Positions 23,156-31,719 of a DNA stretch of 36,093 nucleotides are shown piece by piece. Source of the stretch: an uncultured Bacillota bacterium (GTDB taxonomy: Bacteria; Bacillota_I; Bacilli_A; RF39; UBA660); assembly GCA_946407495.1 (NCBI GenBank), contig CAMJOB010000010.1, positions 1 to 36,093 on the forward strand, written 5' to 3'. The position numbers were made by a program, and so were the translations under genes. The notes under the pieces are model-generated. The model was given only the letters and a program-made list of their open reading frames with translations, did no database searches and was not told the origin of the DNA. Position 1 is the first letter of the stretch. Each line of letters opens with the position of its first letter.

Positions 23156-24378
23156 ATATACCATGTAGTTGCAATAAATCTTCTCTCGACTTCTTGTCCA
23201 TCTTTATAAACATGTAAATATGATTGATATCCACGATAACCTATTTGAACAGATTCTGTTTCATAAGTATATCCACGCTTAGCATCATGATTACTCCATA
23301 ACTCTACAGTAGCAGATCCACCATTGTGATATGCTCTAACATAAATAGGATAATCATATGTATTCTTCCATGCCATATCAACATACCATCCACTAGAATA
23401 ACTAGCAACAGTAGCATCTAATCCACCGGCAACATATACACTCTTAGCTGCATGAGGATAACGTTTAACAATTTCTAATCCTCCCAATAAAGCAGCATTA
23501 TATGTAGTAGTTGCAATTTGACATACACCATTACCAACAAACTCATAATAGAATACATAACCAGCTTTATTAAATGGACCAGCATAATCATAATATGAGA
23601 ATGTCTCACCAGGCATAATTATTGCCCCATTAATATATGATAATGCAGTATATAAGTTTTGTGCTCTAGCATATTCATATTGATTAAAATAAGTAGTAAA
23701 TGTAGATACCATAGTATCAATAGTAGCATAACTATCATTATTATTAGCTATCTCACTATTACCAATTAATTCAATTTTAGCATTTTCTTTTGCACCATTA
23801 GCAAGTGTAGTTCTTAATGTTTCTAAAGACTTATCAACATCTAAATCAAATGAATTAACTCCACGTACATAAGATAATGTATAACCATCATCTTGGAAAT
23901 GACCATCTTGTTTATCTTGATGAGTTTCATTCTTGATCTTCTCTAAAAATTGTTTAGATTCATCTTCATTAACTTTATATTTAAAGTCATATACTTTCTT
24001 ACCACGAGAATTAATTAAACTAATACGCTTAGTATAAGTAAGATGATTTTGTGTCTTTTTAATTTCATCTATAATACCTTCAGTATCTAAATGTAATCCT
24101 ACATCAGAATAAGTATATTCACTCTCTTTACCATTAACAACTATCTTTAATTTCTTTTTATTTTCTACTCCATTAATAAATTCAATAAAGTCATCTAAAG
24201 AAGTATAACGATAATCTCCTATCGCATAATCACCTAAATAAGAATTAGGTAATACTATATCTTTATACTGTTTAATTAATGAAACATTATAAACTACGAT
24301 TACAACATAAAAAAAGATAAGCGCTGATATTACAAATCTTAGTTTACTAAAATGTCTCATATCAAACTTACCTTTCAT
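23146..24378 (-). CDS. VanW-family membrane-anchored protein
   Basis: 410 residues from the ATG at 24378 (AGGTG 7 nt upstream, overlapping the stop of the SGNH gene). A transmembrane anchor (~12-35) is followed by a YoaR-like putative peptidoglycan-binding region (~60-200) and the VanW domain (~225-365): MPGETFSYYDYAGPF, the signature NGVCQIATTTYNAAL and SSGWYVDMAWKNT. A final beta-rich stretch ends at TTWYIKD. VanW is named after a vancomycin-resistance accessory gene but is widespread in Gram-positives with unknown chemistry. Co-transcribed with the SGNH hydrolase upstream, suggesting joint action on the wall. Confidence 0.87.
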   Translation of the reverse strand: MKGKFDMRHFSKLRFVISALIFFYVVIVVYNVSLIKQYKDIVLPNSYLGDYAIGDYRYTSLDDFIEFINGVENKKKLKIVVNGKESEYTYSDVGLHLDTEGIIDEIKKTQNHLTYTKRISLINSRGKKVYDFKYKVNEDESKQFLEKIKNETHQDKQDGHFQDDGYTLSYVRGVNSFDLDVDKSLETLRTTLANGAKENAKIELIGNSEIANNNDSYATIDTMVSTFTTYFNQYEYARAQNLYTALSYINGAIIMPGETFSYYDYAGPFNKAGYVFYYEFVGNGVCQIATTTYNAALLGGLEIVKRYPHAAKSVYVAGGLDATVASYSSGWYVDMAWKNTYDYPIYVRAYHNGGSATVELWSNHDAKRGYTYETESVQIGYRGYQSYLHVYKDGQEVERRFIATTWYIKD

Positions 24379-24387
24379 TATATTCAC

Positions 24388-25839
24388 CTACGCTTTAATA
24401 TACTTCATAATTTCATCAGTTAATACACGATAACCATTATCATTTAAATGTAATCCATCTCTTGTATATTCTAATTTAAGTCCTTCATTATCATCATAGA
24501 ATAAAGAATATGTATCTATAAATGTAGCATTATTATCTTTACAAACTTTCTTTAGTATTTCATTCGCATCTTCAATTTCTTTATTATCACGAGCACGAAT
24601 AAAATCATAATGAATACAGTCATCCTCAACAACTGTTACAGGAGTAATAGATTCAATATATACCTTAGTTAAAGGACGATTCTTATGAATTTCTTCTATA
24701 ATCTTCGTAATATTATCTTTAATACTTTCATTTCTTCTTAAAGAAACATAATCATTAGTACCTAATAAAATAAATACTTTAGAAGGATTATAACGATATA
24801 CACGATCATTTAATGAATCTAATACATCTTTTGTATTATTACCATTAATACCACTATTAATTACTGGTAAACCACTATAATATTTTCCTAAATCATAAAA
24901 ATCAGTAATTGAATCTCCTAAAAATACGTAATTATCATCAGCAACTTTAACTTCTTTAACAACATCAACTTTCTCTATTTGAATTTGTGTCTTAACTGCA
25001 AATCTATAACAAATTGCAAATCCTAATAAGAAACTAACAATAATTAATATAATTGCACATGTTAAACGTCTAACAAACAAACTAGGCGTATGATGAACAT
25101 GTGGTGTTACTGTCTTAGGAACAAATACTTTAGGTTTAGGTTCACGTTTTGGAAGAGTAATCTTAGGTAATGTAATATTTGGCTTAAATGGTTTCTTTTG
25201 AGCATTACCCTTAACTTTTTTCTTCTCTCCCTTAGGAGTATTTTTAATACGCCCCTCTAAGAAACTAGTATCCAAACTATCTTGTTCAGATAATCTCTTA
25301 TCATCAAAAGAAAAACGATAAGAATTAGTTTTAGATAGATCTTGTTTCTTTTCAGCTTCTCTTTCACTCTTAGGTTTTATATCAAAGTCATCTAAGAAAT
25401 CATCTTCACGTTTTTCTTGAACTTCTTCTTTTGTAGTAACTATCTTTTTAGCTACTTCTTCTTCGACAACTTCTTCCTTCTTTTCTTCAATAACTTCTTC
25501 TTTAACAGTTTCTTCAATAGTCTCAGTTACTTCTTTAATATCTTCTTTAGGTACTTCAGCCTTTTCAACTTCAACTATTTCTTCTTTTATTGGTTCTACT
25601 TCTTTTTCTATTTCTTTCTTTATTTGCTCTTTTACTTCTTTTAAATCCATAGTGGATTCAAGTTGTTCAATCTTCTTTTCTTCTTGCTTTTTTCTTTCAA
25701 TACTTGGAACGTATTGAGTTTTTTCAAGTTCATCTACTAAAGAATCAACGTTTTTATTAAGATTTTTACCACTCTTATTAACTTCGACTTTAGCTTTATT
25801 ATTATTGTTATTATTACTATAACGTTTCTTCTTAGCCAT
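24388..25839 (-). CDS. membrane-anchored SGNH/GDSL hydrolase with K/E-rich cytoplasmic region
   Basis: 483 residues. An Asn run near the start, then a long Lys/Glu-rich, partly coiled-coil region (~30-165), a basic Pro-rich segment (~205-245), one transmembrane helix (~257-280), and an extracytoplasmic SGNH hydrolase domain (~300-483): FLGDSITD (nucleophile Ser), GINGNNT, LLGTNDY (oxyanion Asn) and DGLHLNDNGY (Asp-His). Such enzymes remove acyl groups, for example O-acetyl groups of peptidoglycan or teichoic acids; the substrate here is unknown. GAGGT lies 7 nt before the ATG. First gene of a two-gene unit with the VanW-family protein. The large charged inner region is unusual for the family. 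Confidence 0.86.
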   Translation of the reverse strand: MAKKKRYSNNNNNNKAKVEVNKSGKNLNKNVDSLVDELEKTQYVPSIERKKQEEKKIEQLESTMDLKEVKEQIKKEIEKEVEPIKEEIVEVEKAEVPKEDIKEVTETIEETVKEEVIEEKKEEVVEEEVAKKIVTTKEEVQEKREDDFLDDFDIKPKSEREAEKKQDLSKTNSYRFSFDDKRLSEQDSLDTSFLEGRIKNTPKGEKKKVKGNAQKKPFKPNITLPKITLPKREPKPKVFVPKTVTPHVHHTPSLFVRRLTCAIILIIVSFLLGFAICYRFAVKTQIQIEKVDVVKEVKVADDNYVFLGDSITDFYDLGKYYSGLPVINSGINGNNTKDVLDSLNDRVYRYNPSKVFILLGTNDYVSLRRNESIKDNITKIIEEIHKNRPLTKVYIESITPVTVVEDDCIHYDFIRARDNKEIEDANEILKKVCKDNNATFIDTYSLFYDDNEGLKLEYTRDGLHLNDNGYRVLTDEIMKYIKA

Positions 25840-25885
25840 ACCAAGTACCTCTTTCTAAATATTATAAAAACAGCAAAAGAAAAAG

Positions 25886-25910
25886 AAAAAGCATTTCAAA
25901 TTTCCTTTTT
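25886..25910 (-). terminator. weak terminator-like hairpin in the 125-nt gap
   Basis: AAAAAG/CTTTTT arms around an AT-rich middle, followed on the minus strand by TTTTTCTTTTC-like sequence. It would close the ABC-SWIM operon. The stem is short and the call is weak. The rest of the gap (25840-25964) holds a TATAAT shortly before the SGNH gene and nothing else I can support. Confidence 0.35.
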
Positions 25911-25964
25911 AAAAAAATATCACAATTATCCATTAATATCAAGGCTATTGACCTTTAATTGACA

Positions 25965-26768
25965 CTAATTAATATGTACAATCATATCTTCTAAGAAGCA
26001 ATTATCATAATATCTATGGAATACTAAATCCATAATATATTTCTCAATAACCTTCTTAAAAGCTTTAGTAGATTTACGATATACAATTCTTAAATACATT
26101 CCAAGTTCTGGATAATCATATATAATATCTAAATCTAAATCATGACTTACTTCAATAATAGTTTTAATTATATAGTAAGCCTCTTCATAATTACCACATT
26201 CTAATAGACGACGTAATGATTCAATATAATTATCATATTCTTCCCATGCATCATCTTCTAATAAGAACTTATTATATAGATTATTGTAGTAATAATCATA
26301 TTCTTGTTTAGGAACATATTTAATAAATTCTTTTTCTAAAGATTCAATATCAAAATAATATCCATCTGCATTATCAATCATATATTTTTTTAAATCTTCT
26401 GCAGGAATCTTTTTAATTAAATCTTTAACTTCTATATCATTTCTTGCAATATAAGGTTTTAATTCTTTAATATCATATTCTTCATTATCTATTGCAAGTA
26501 AAACAGCATATTCATGTTTACAATTACCTTCATATGGGCAATCACAACTCATATCAAGTTCATTACCATTTTGTTGAATACGTACAGTATAATCTTCACT
26601 ACCTTCAACTTTCGCAACATATAAGTCTCCAAGTTTAGTACAATGAAGAACTCTTCCATCTTGATAGTAAGCTTCACCACGATCAATTATAGTTTCATCA
26701 AAATACTTATCATACTCATTCCATAATTCTTCAATTGGTTCTTCTGATTTGAAAACACCTTGAAACAT
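25965..26768 (-). CDS. SWIM zinc-finger domain protein
   Basis: 267 residues from the ATG at 26768 (AAGGAG 9 nt upstream; in-frame TTG codons before it are less likely). An N-terminal region of ~60 residues precedes a SWIM zinc finger (~75-95): CDCPYEGNCKHEYAVLLA gives the CxCx(n)CxH ligands. The rest is helical and rich in Tyr, Asp and Glu, without a membrane segment. SWIM fingers bind nucleic acid or proteins and often occur with SWI2/SNF2 helicases; here the protein stands alone behind an ABC transporter in one transcription unit (15-nt gap). The role is unknown. Confidence 0.82.
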   Translation of the reverse strand: MFQGVFKSEEPIEELWNEYDKYFDETIIDRGEAYYQDGRVLHCTKLGDLYVAKVEGSEDYTVRIQQNGNELDMSCDCPYEGNCKHEYAVLLAIDNEEYDIKELKPYIARNDIEVKDLIKKIPAEDLKKYMIDNADGYYFDIESLEKEFIKYVPKQEYDYYYNNLYNKFLLEDDAWEEYDNYIESLRRLLECGNYEEAYYIIKTIIEVSHDLDLDIIYDYPELGMYLRIVYRKSTKAFKKVIEKYIMDLVFHRYYDNCFLEDMIVHIN

Positions 26769-26783
26769 ATTCAACAACTCCTT

Positions 26784-28442
26784 CTAAGCCTCTTCTTGTT
26801 CAATAATATTATTTGGTATAGAAACAACACTAATATTCCAAATAAATAATGTTAAACAAACTAAGATAATAATATTTAAAACAATTATATTAGATAAAAG
26901 AATACCCTTAGTATAAAGGAAATATCCTCCTCCACATAATAAGCCAAACAATAATAAAGCAAATCCCATTAACATAAAGGTATTATAGTTTTCTCTTAAT
27001 GAATTTGCCTCATCATCCCATATTAATTTAGGTTGTATTGAATCAACGTAAACCCCTAGTATACATACTAAAAGTATACAAAAAAAGCTAATAAAATACA
27101 ACTCTATTCCAAATAAAATTGGAATATTCAACAACATATAAAATATCGTTGTAAAAATATTTACACCAATAAATGAAATCATAAATGGTACTAATACTTT
27201 AACTCTCCATTGAATTCTATATCTAACAGGAATATATTTCAAAAATGAGAAATGTTTTCCTTCTCTAGAAAATGAAGATGCTGCAATACTATTTAATGCA
27301 GGAAGTAATATTGATACACCTATTACAGTTAATAATATAAATAATGAAACTTTAACATTACCATCACTAACTAAAATACGCATCTTAGCTAATGAATAAT
27401 CACTTAATGTTACTTTATATATTACATATGCAAATACAGGCCATATAAAATTGATTAAAATACAATTAATAAAGAATGCTGGACTTCTAAATAAGATCTT
27501 TAATTCTTTAGTAAAGTAAGAAGTAAAAATTGATTTAGAATGACTATTCTCAATTAACTTTAAAGTATCTCCACTAGGTTTAGTATCTTTGCTACTTAGT
27601 TCTATAACACTATCTAAATATAAGAAATGAGCAAGACCAAAGAATACACCTAAAGCAACTACATTAACTAATACATATTCTATAGAAGCAATTACATCCA
27701 TATTAGTAAAACTCTTAACAAACAAACTAATATGTGGAAATATAACTCTCATTACTTCTAAAAACTTATGATTACCCAAAGCAAAAGATTCGACATAAGT
27801 ATCAAAATTAAATTGTTGTAATGTACTCATTCCAACACCAAATAATAATAAAATTAATAATACAAAGAATATTCCAATCTTACGAATAGTTTCTTTATTC
27901 TTAATAAACTTAGTAAAACTCATAATAAATAAACTAATTATTGAACAATATACCATAGGTATAATTGGTAAAGTAACTATACCAATTAATGAAAATAATA
28001 AATTAGGTAAAGGTAACTGCATAGCCAATGAATAACCAAATACACTTACTAATACTAATAAAAATTGCATTATATTTTCCGCAACAAAACAAGAAGTAAA
28101 CTTAGATGCCACTATCATTACAGGCTTAATTGGTAATGGTAATAAACACTCTATATCATCACTAAAATATAATTGATTAAGTATTACATTAAAACTAAAT
28201 ACAAAAGTAAATATACTGATTAAGAATCCCATTAATTCAAATCCAATTGTTCCATACCCTACTTCTTTTAAAGCATTAGTCATTCCGTATACAAATACTC
28301 CACAGAATAATATAAATGGAATAAATATTAAGAATAATACAGACAACAAAAAGAAGTAAAAAATAATCTTCTTTTTACCATTAACTTTACTCATACTTAG
28401 AGCTTTTAAAAATACTTTTGTTAAACTTAGATAATTATTCAT
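26784..28442 (-). CDS. ABC transporter permease (ABC-2-like exporter subunit)
   Basis: 552 residues with about a dozen transmembrane helices in two halves (~25-275 and ~320-545), separated by a soluble loop (SKDTKPSGDTLKLIENSHSK). No substrate-binding partner is present, as expected for an exporter. It resembles the two-half permeases of Firmicutes ABC exporters encoded next to a single ATPase (Ecs- or YtrC-like groups), but I cannot name the subfamily. The ATG overlaps the ATPase gene by 8 nt, with GGAGGTT inside the ATPase end, so expression is coupled. Substrate unknown. Confidence 0.83.
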   Translation of the reverse strand: MNNYLSLTKVFLKALSMSKVNGKKKIIFYFFLLSVLFLIFIPFILFCGVFVYGMTNALKEVGYGTIGFELMGFLISIFTFVFSFNVILNQLYFSDDIECLLPLPIKPVMIVASKFTSCFVAENIMQFLLVLVSVFGYSLAMQLPLPNLLFSLIGIVTLPIIPMVYCSIISLFIMSFTKFIKNKETIRKIGIFFVLLILLLFGVGMSTLQQFNFDTYVESFALGNHKFLEVMRVIFPHISLFVKSFTNMDVIASIEYVLVNVVALGVFFGLAHFLYLDSVIELSSKDTKPSGDTLKLIENSHSKSIFTSYFTKELKILFRSPAFFINCILINFIWPVFAYVIYKVTLSDYSLAKMRILVSDGNVKVSLFILLTVIGVSILLPALNSIAASSFSREGKHFSFLKYIPVRYRIQWRVKVLVPFMISFIGVNIFTTIFYMLLNIPILFGIELYFISFFCILLVCILGVYVDSIQPKLIWDDEANSLRENYNTFMLMGFALLLFGLLCGGGYFLYTKGILLSNIIVLNIIILVCLTLFIWNISVVSIPNNIIEQEEA

Positions 28443-29160
28443 CTTGAATAACCTCCATAAATAGTTTCTCTAAGTCATCCTTCTTATGATATTTCTTCTT
28501 TAAATCTTCTAATGTTCCAAAGAAAACTATCTTACCATGATCAATAATAGCTACTTTATCACATAGTTTTTCTGCTATTTCTAAGACATGTGTAGAGAAA
28601 AATACTGTATTACCTTCTTTAGCATGTTCTTTCATCATGTTTTTTAAGATTAAAGCACTCTTAGGATCCAATCCAATTAATGGTTCATCTAGAATCCATA
28701 CTTCAGGATTATGAACTAATGCTGCTATAACCATCATTTTTTGTCTTGTACCATGAGAATAACTTTGCATAGGTTTATCTAAAGCATCAACTAAATTAAA
28801 TTGTTCCGCAAAATATTTAATACGTTCCTTACGTACATCATCACTAACGTGATACATATCCGCAATAAAATTAATAAACTCTAAACCAGTAAGTCTTAAA
28901 AACATATCAGGACTATCAGATATATATCCAATAATTTGTTTAGCTTTTAATCCTTCTTTAACAATATCGTAACCATTAATAGTAATAGTTCCACTATCAG
29001 GTCTTAAAATTCCAGTCATCATTTTAATTAATGTTGTTTTTCCAGCTCCATTTAATCCAATAAAACCAACTATCTCTCCTGGAGAAATAGTTAAACTTAA
29101 ATCTTGTATTGCTTTAATCTCACCGTTAAAAGTTTTTGAAACATTCTTAATCTCTATCAT
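28435..29160 (-). CDS. ABC transporter ATP-binding protein
   Basis: 241 residues, a single nucleotide-binding domain. Walker A GLNGAGKTT (~36-44), Q-loop near GYISDSPDMF, signature SYSHGTRQKM (~135-144), Walker B VWILDEPLIGLDP (~156-168), and the switch His in STHVLE. The pattern fits drug- or lipid-export type ATPases (CcmA/NatA class). AGGAG lies 7 nt before the ATG; TGTTATACT is an extended -10. First gene of an operon with the permease and the SWIM protein. Confidence 0.93.
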   Translation of the reverse strand: MIEIKNVSKTFNGEIKAIQDLSLTISPGEIVGFIGLNGAGKTTLIKMMTGILRPDSGTITINGYDIVKEGLKAKQIIGYISDSPDMFLRLTGLEFINFIADMYHVSDDVRKERIKYFAEQFNLVDALDKPMQSYSHGTRQKMMVIAALVHNPEVWILDEPLIGLDPKSALILKNMMKEHAKEGNTVFFSTHVLEIAEKLCDKVAIIDHGKIVFFGTLEDLKKKYHKKDDLEKLFMEVIQDE

Positions 29161-29183
29161 ACAAAATCTCCTATCATATCACT

Positions 29184-29192
29184 AGTATAACA
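29184..29192 (-). promoter_or_regulatory. extended -10 promoter (TGTTATACT)
   Basis: TGTTATACT on the minus strand, just after the terminator at 29194-29217 and about 23 nt before the ABC ATPase start. Confidence 0.55.
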
Positions 29193-29193
29193 T

Positions 29194-29217
29194 AAAAAAA
29201 GGAAGAATAATCTTCCT
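29194..29217 (-). terminator. intrinsic terminator overlapping the stop codon
   Basis: AGGAAGA/TCTTCCT (7 bp, 4-nt loop) followed by U7; the stem starts with the AG of the TAG stop. Confidence 0.82.
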
Positions 29218-30586
29218 ATTTATTATTAAAGTAGTCCATTTCTTCACAAGCATAAGTATTACTATTAATCTTATAAGTACCTTTAGTACCATCTTTATTA
29301 GTAGTTAATGTGAAGAAATACTTAGTCTTATAACCACCATCTAGGTTAGCAACTAATGTAACTTTATATACATATCCTGTATCTGTAATCTCTTCAAGTG
29401 ATACTGCATATGAACCATCTTCATAATCATCATCACGTTGAATACTCTTAGTAGCATAAGTATTATTCTTATAGAAATCATATTGGAAATAAGTAGAATA
29501 ATCATTTCCTAATGATCCATCTGATTTAGCTCCGCCACATACCCAAGTCTTATCTTTAATATAGTTAGGATTCTTAGTAAGACTATACTTACTTTCTTCA
29601 CTAGTTTGCTTATTAACATCACTATCAAAGCTTGTAGACTTATGTTTATTAGTAACAACTTTATATACTAATACAGCTAAAATAACAAATAATATAACTG
29701 CTGCAATAATAAAGATTGTTTTAAATGGAATAATATCAGTAATATTCTTACCTTCAGTATCTCCATCATCAAATACAACATCAGAATTATATGAATCATT
29801 ATTATAATCATTTGTTCCAGTGGAAGTATCTACTCCTTCAGGAACAGGTTCATATTTATATTCATCTTCTCCTTTTTTCTTTTCTTCTTTCTTTTCTTTT
29901 CTCTTAGCAAAGAAAGACTTCTTCTCTTCTTTCTTTTGTTCATAATAAGCATTATTATAAACTTCAGATTCTGCAGACTTAGGAGAAGAAACTATTTCAG
30001 GAATACCTTCTTCATAATTATTAGATGTCATTACAGGTTCAATAACTGTCTCTTCTATTTCAGGTTCTTTATCTGTAGCATCTACTTCTACTGGTTCAAA
30101 TATACCAGTATCATCCATACTAATAGGATCAAAAGAAGTAGTATCTTCTATAGTTAAATCATCTTTTTTCTCTTCAACATTTTCAACCTTTTCAAATTCA
30201 TCTATATCATCTACATCTACTATTTCAGTATCAGAATCATTTGTAATTTGAGGTTCTTCTGGTACAGAAACATTTGTAGCATTATGAACCTCCTCTGCAG
30301 AGATAGGTTCAAACTCAGGTTCTTTTTTCTTATAAGTTTCATTTTGATTCATCGAATTAAAACTACTATAATCAGGTCCACCATCAGGATCTTGAATACC
30401 AATATCATCAAAACTATCTTTAACAAACCCATTATCATTTTTATAGGAGTCTATTAAATTCTCCAATTCTACATCTAAATCTTCGATTTCAAATGCATCA
30501 TGATTTGAAGGCTCAATTATATTTCCACAGTTAAGACAAATAGTATCGGTTTCTTTTAATTCGCTACCACACCTTGAACACTTCAT
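29216..30586 (-). CDS. zinc-ribbon membrane protein with long acidic region
   Basis: 456 residues. An N-terminal zinc ribbon (CSRCGSEL, CLNCGN; ~3-21), then about 200 residues rich in Asp, Glu, Val and Pro, a very basic stretch (KKEEKKSFFAKRKEKKEEKK, ~219-238), a second acidic stretch, one transmembrane helix (~290-312) and a C-terminal outer domain (~330-456) with two Cys and a Y/T/D-rich beta pattern. GGAGTTGGT lies upstream of the ATG and overlaps the stop of the gene before it, so the two form an operon. No family recognised. Confidence 0.78.
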   Translation of the reverse strand: MKCSRCGSELKETDTICLNCGNIIEPSNHDAFEIEDLDVELENLIDSYKNDNGFVKDSFDDIGIQDPDGGPDYSSFNSMNQNETYKKKEPEFEPISAEEVHNATNVSVPEEPQITNDSDTEIVDVDDIDEFEKVENVEEKKDDLTIEDTTSFDPISMDDTGIFEPVEVDATDKEPEIEETVIEPVMTSNNYEEGIPEIVSSPKSAESEVYNNAYYEQKKEEKKSFFAKRKEKKEEKKKGEDEYKYEPVPEGVDTSTGTNDYNNDSYNSDVVFDDGDTEGKNITDIIPFKTIFIIAAVILFVILAVLVYKVVTNKHKSTSFDSDVNKQTSEESKYSLTKNPNYIKDKTWVCGGAKSDGSLGNDYSTYFQYDFYKNNTYATKSIQRDDDYEDGSYAVSLEEITDTGYVYKVTLVANLDGGYKTKYFFTLTTNKDGTKGTYKINSNTYACEEMDYFNNK

Positions 30587-30597
30587 TCTACCAACTC

Positions 30598-31158
30598 CTA
30601 TTTTTTACAAACATAAGAATATGAGTTCTTAGTATCTATTAAAAGAACTATATTCTTCTCTATAAAATCAAACTCAAAATTACTAGTATTCTTAGATACA
30701 CTCTTCTCACCATTTTGAACAATAGTCTCAGGAATGTAATATACATTTTGAATACCTAAATAATTAGAGTCATTAGCTTTACTATTATCTTCAACAGAAT
30801 AGTTACCTACCATATGAAAATCTTTTGAAGCAGTATCATATGTATCATAACGGAATGATCCATCTTTATTAAATTCCATTTCAAAAATGTAATTTAGTTC
30901 CTTACTTACATCAATATCTTTCTCGTAAGCAGCACATCTCCATTTTCCTACTACAGTAATATTCATAGTAAAGAAAACAGAATAAATTATTAAAGTAGCA
31001 ATCATTATTCCAAATGAAATCGCAGCAAACTTCTTTACTTGAAAGTTTCCCTCACTTTTAATAACTGAATCTACTAATTGATCATTTAATGCATCCCCAC
31101 AATTAGGGCATGTAACAGCTTCATCTGAAACCATCATTCCACATTTTTTACATTTCAT
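30598..31158 (-). CDS. zinc-ribbon, single-pass membrane protein
   Basis: 186 residues from the ATG at 31158 (AGGGG about 8 nt upstream); an in-frame TTG 6 nt further is less likely. The N-terminal zinc ribbon (CKKCGMMV, CPNCGDAL; ~3-25) is followed by a short linker, a transmembrane helix (~47-68) and an outer domain of ~115 residues (VGKWRCAAYEKDID, FNKDGSFRYDTYD, VGNYSVED). The lipocalin-like wording GKW..., DGSF and GNYSVED resembles small extracellular beta domains of unknown function. Co-transcribed with the larger zinc-ribbon protein at 29216-30586. Confidence 0.78.
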   Translation of the reverse strand: MKCKKCGMMVSDEAVTCPNCGDALNDQLVDSVIKSEGNFQVKKFAAISFGIMIATLIIYSVFFTMNITVVGKWRCAAYEKDIDVSKELNYIFEMEFNKDGSFRYDTYDTASKDFHMVGNYSVEDNSKANDSNYLGIQNVYYIPETIVQNGEKSVSKNTSNFEFDFIEKNIVLLIDTKNSYSYVCKK

Positions 31159-31204
31159 ACACAATTCCCCTACTATACCTTATATATTATCATATTTAAG
31201 AATA

Positions 31205-31229
31205 AATAATCAATGTAAATTACTACATT
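31205..31229 (-). terminator. weak hairpin at the stop codon
   Basis: AATGTA/TACATT around a 6-nt loop on the minus strand, followed by a mixed U/A run. The TAG stop at 31223-31225 straddles the arm and the loop. Weak as a terminator. Confidence 0.35.
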
Positions 31230-31690
31230 TCCATCAAAGAATAAGTATGATTCGTAAACTCTACAAAACGTATAAAATCTTCAAATTCAATACTAACAGT
31301 ACGATCATTTCTATTAGGATGCATAAAACATTTATGTCCAACTAATTCCGCATCTATAATAAGCTTAACTAAACACTCATTATCATTAATAATACCAAGA
31401 GGAGTAACACTACCTTTTTCTAGATTAAGAATATCCATTAAGGCATCTTCATCAGCAAATCTAACTTTTTTAGCCCCAACAAACTCTGCAATACTCTTTA
31501 AATCAGCACGTTTACTATCTAACATAAATACTAAGTAGTAGTTACCTTTATCATCTTTTAAAAATAAGTTTTTACAACCAATTCCATCTATTTTAATATC
31601 TATACTATTAGCTTCATCTACTGTATAAACAGGTATATGATATTGCTCTTCATATTTAATATTTAATTCCTTTAATACATCATAAATCAT
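31223..31690 (-). CDS. YbaK/ProX-type aminoacyl-tRNA deacylase
   Basis: 155 residues, the size of the free-standing editing proteins. It clears mischarged Ala-tRNA(Pro) (PrdX/ProXp-ala group) by similarity. Visible motifs: KNLFLKDDKGNYYLVFML, GSVTPLGIINDNECLVKLII and HKCFMHPNRNDRTVSI, in the order seen in the family, including the conserved Lys and the GxxxP loop. GGTGAT lies 4 nt before the ATG, and an extended -10 lies in the 29-nt gap after the DacF gene. The specificity (Ala versus Cys) is inferred from motif wording. Confidence 0.86.
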   Translation of the reverse strand: MIYDVLKELNIKYEEQYHIPVYTVDEANSIDIKIDGIGCKNLFLKDDKGNYYLVFMLDSKRADLKSIAEFVGAKKVRFADEDALMDILNLEKGSVTPLGIINDNECLVKLIIDAELVGHKCFMHPNRNDRTVSIEFEDFIRFVEFTNHTYSLMEM

Positions 31691-31706
31691 CTATATCACC
31701 AATAAA

Positions 31707-31715
31707 ATTATATCA
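31707..31715 (-). promoter_or_regulatory. extended -10 promoter (TGATATAAT)
   Basis: TGATATAAT on the minus strand in the 29-nt gap between the carboxypeptidase stop and the deacylase start. It would give a very short leader with GGTGAT as ribosome site. Confidence 0.45.
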
Positions 31716-31719
31716 TTTA

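Noticed and set aside
25417-25644. Phe/Tyr-rich plus-strand open frame
   Set aside because: It is the reverse of the Lys/Glu-rich coding region of the SGNH hydrolase; no ribosome site and a composition typical of an antisense shadow.
25790-25830. AAT/AAC codon repeat as a phase-variable tract in the SGNH gene
   Set aside because: The repeat is trinucleotide-based and mixed, so slippage would not shift the frame; it encodes only a short Asn run.
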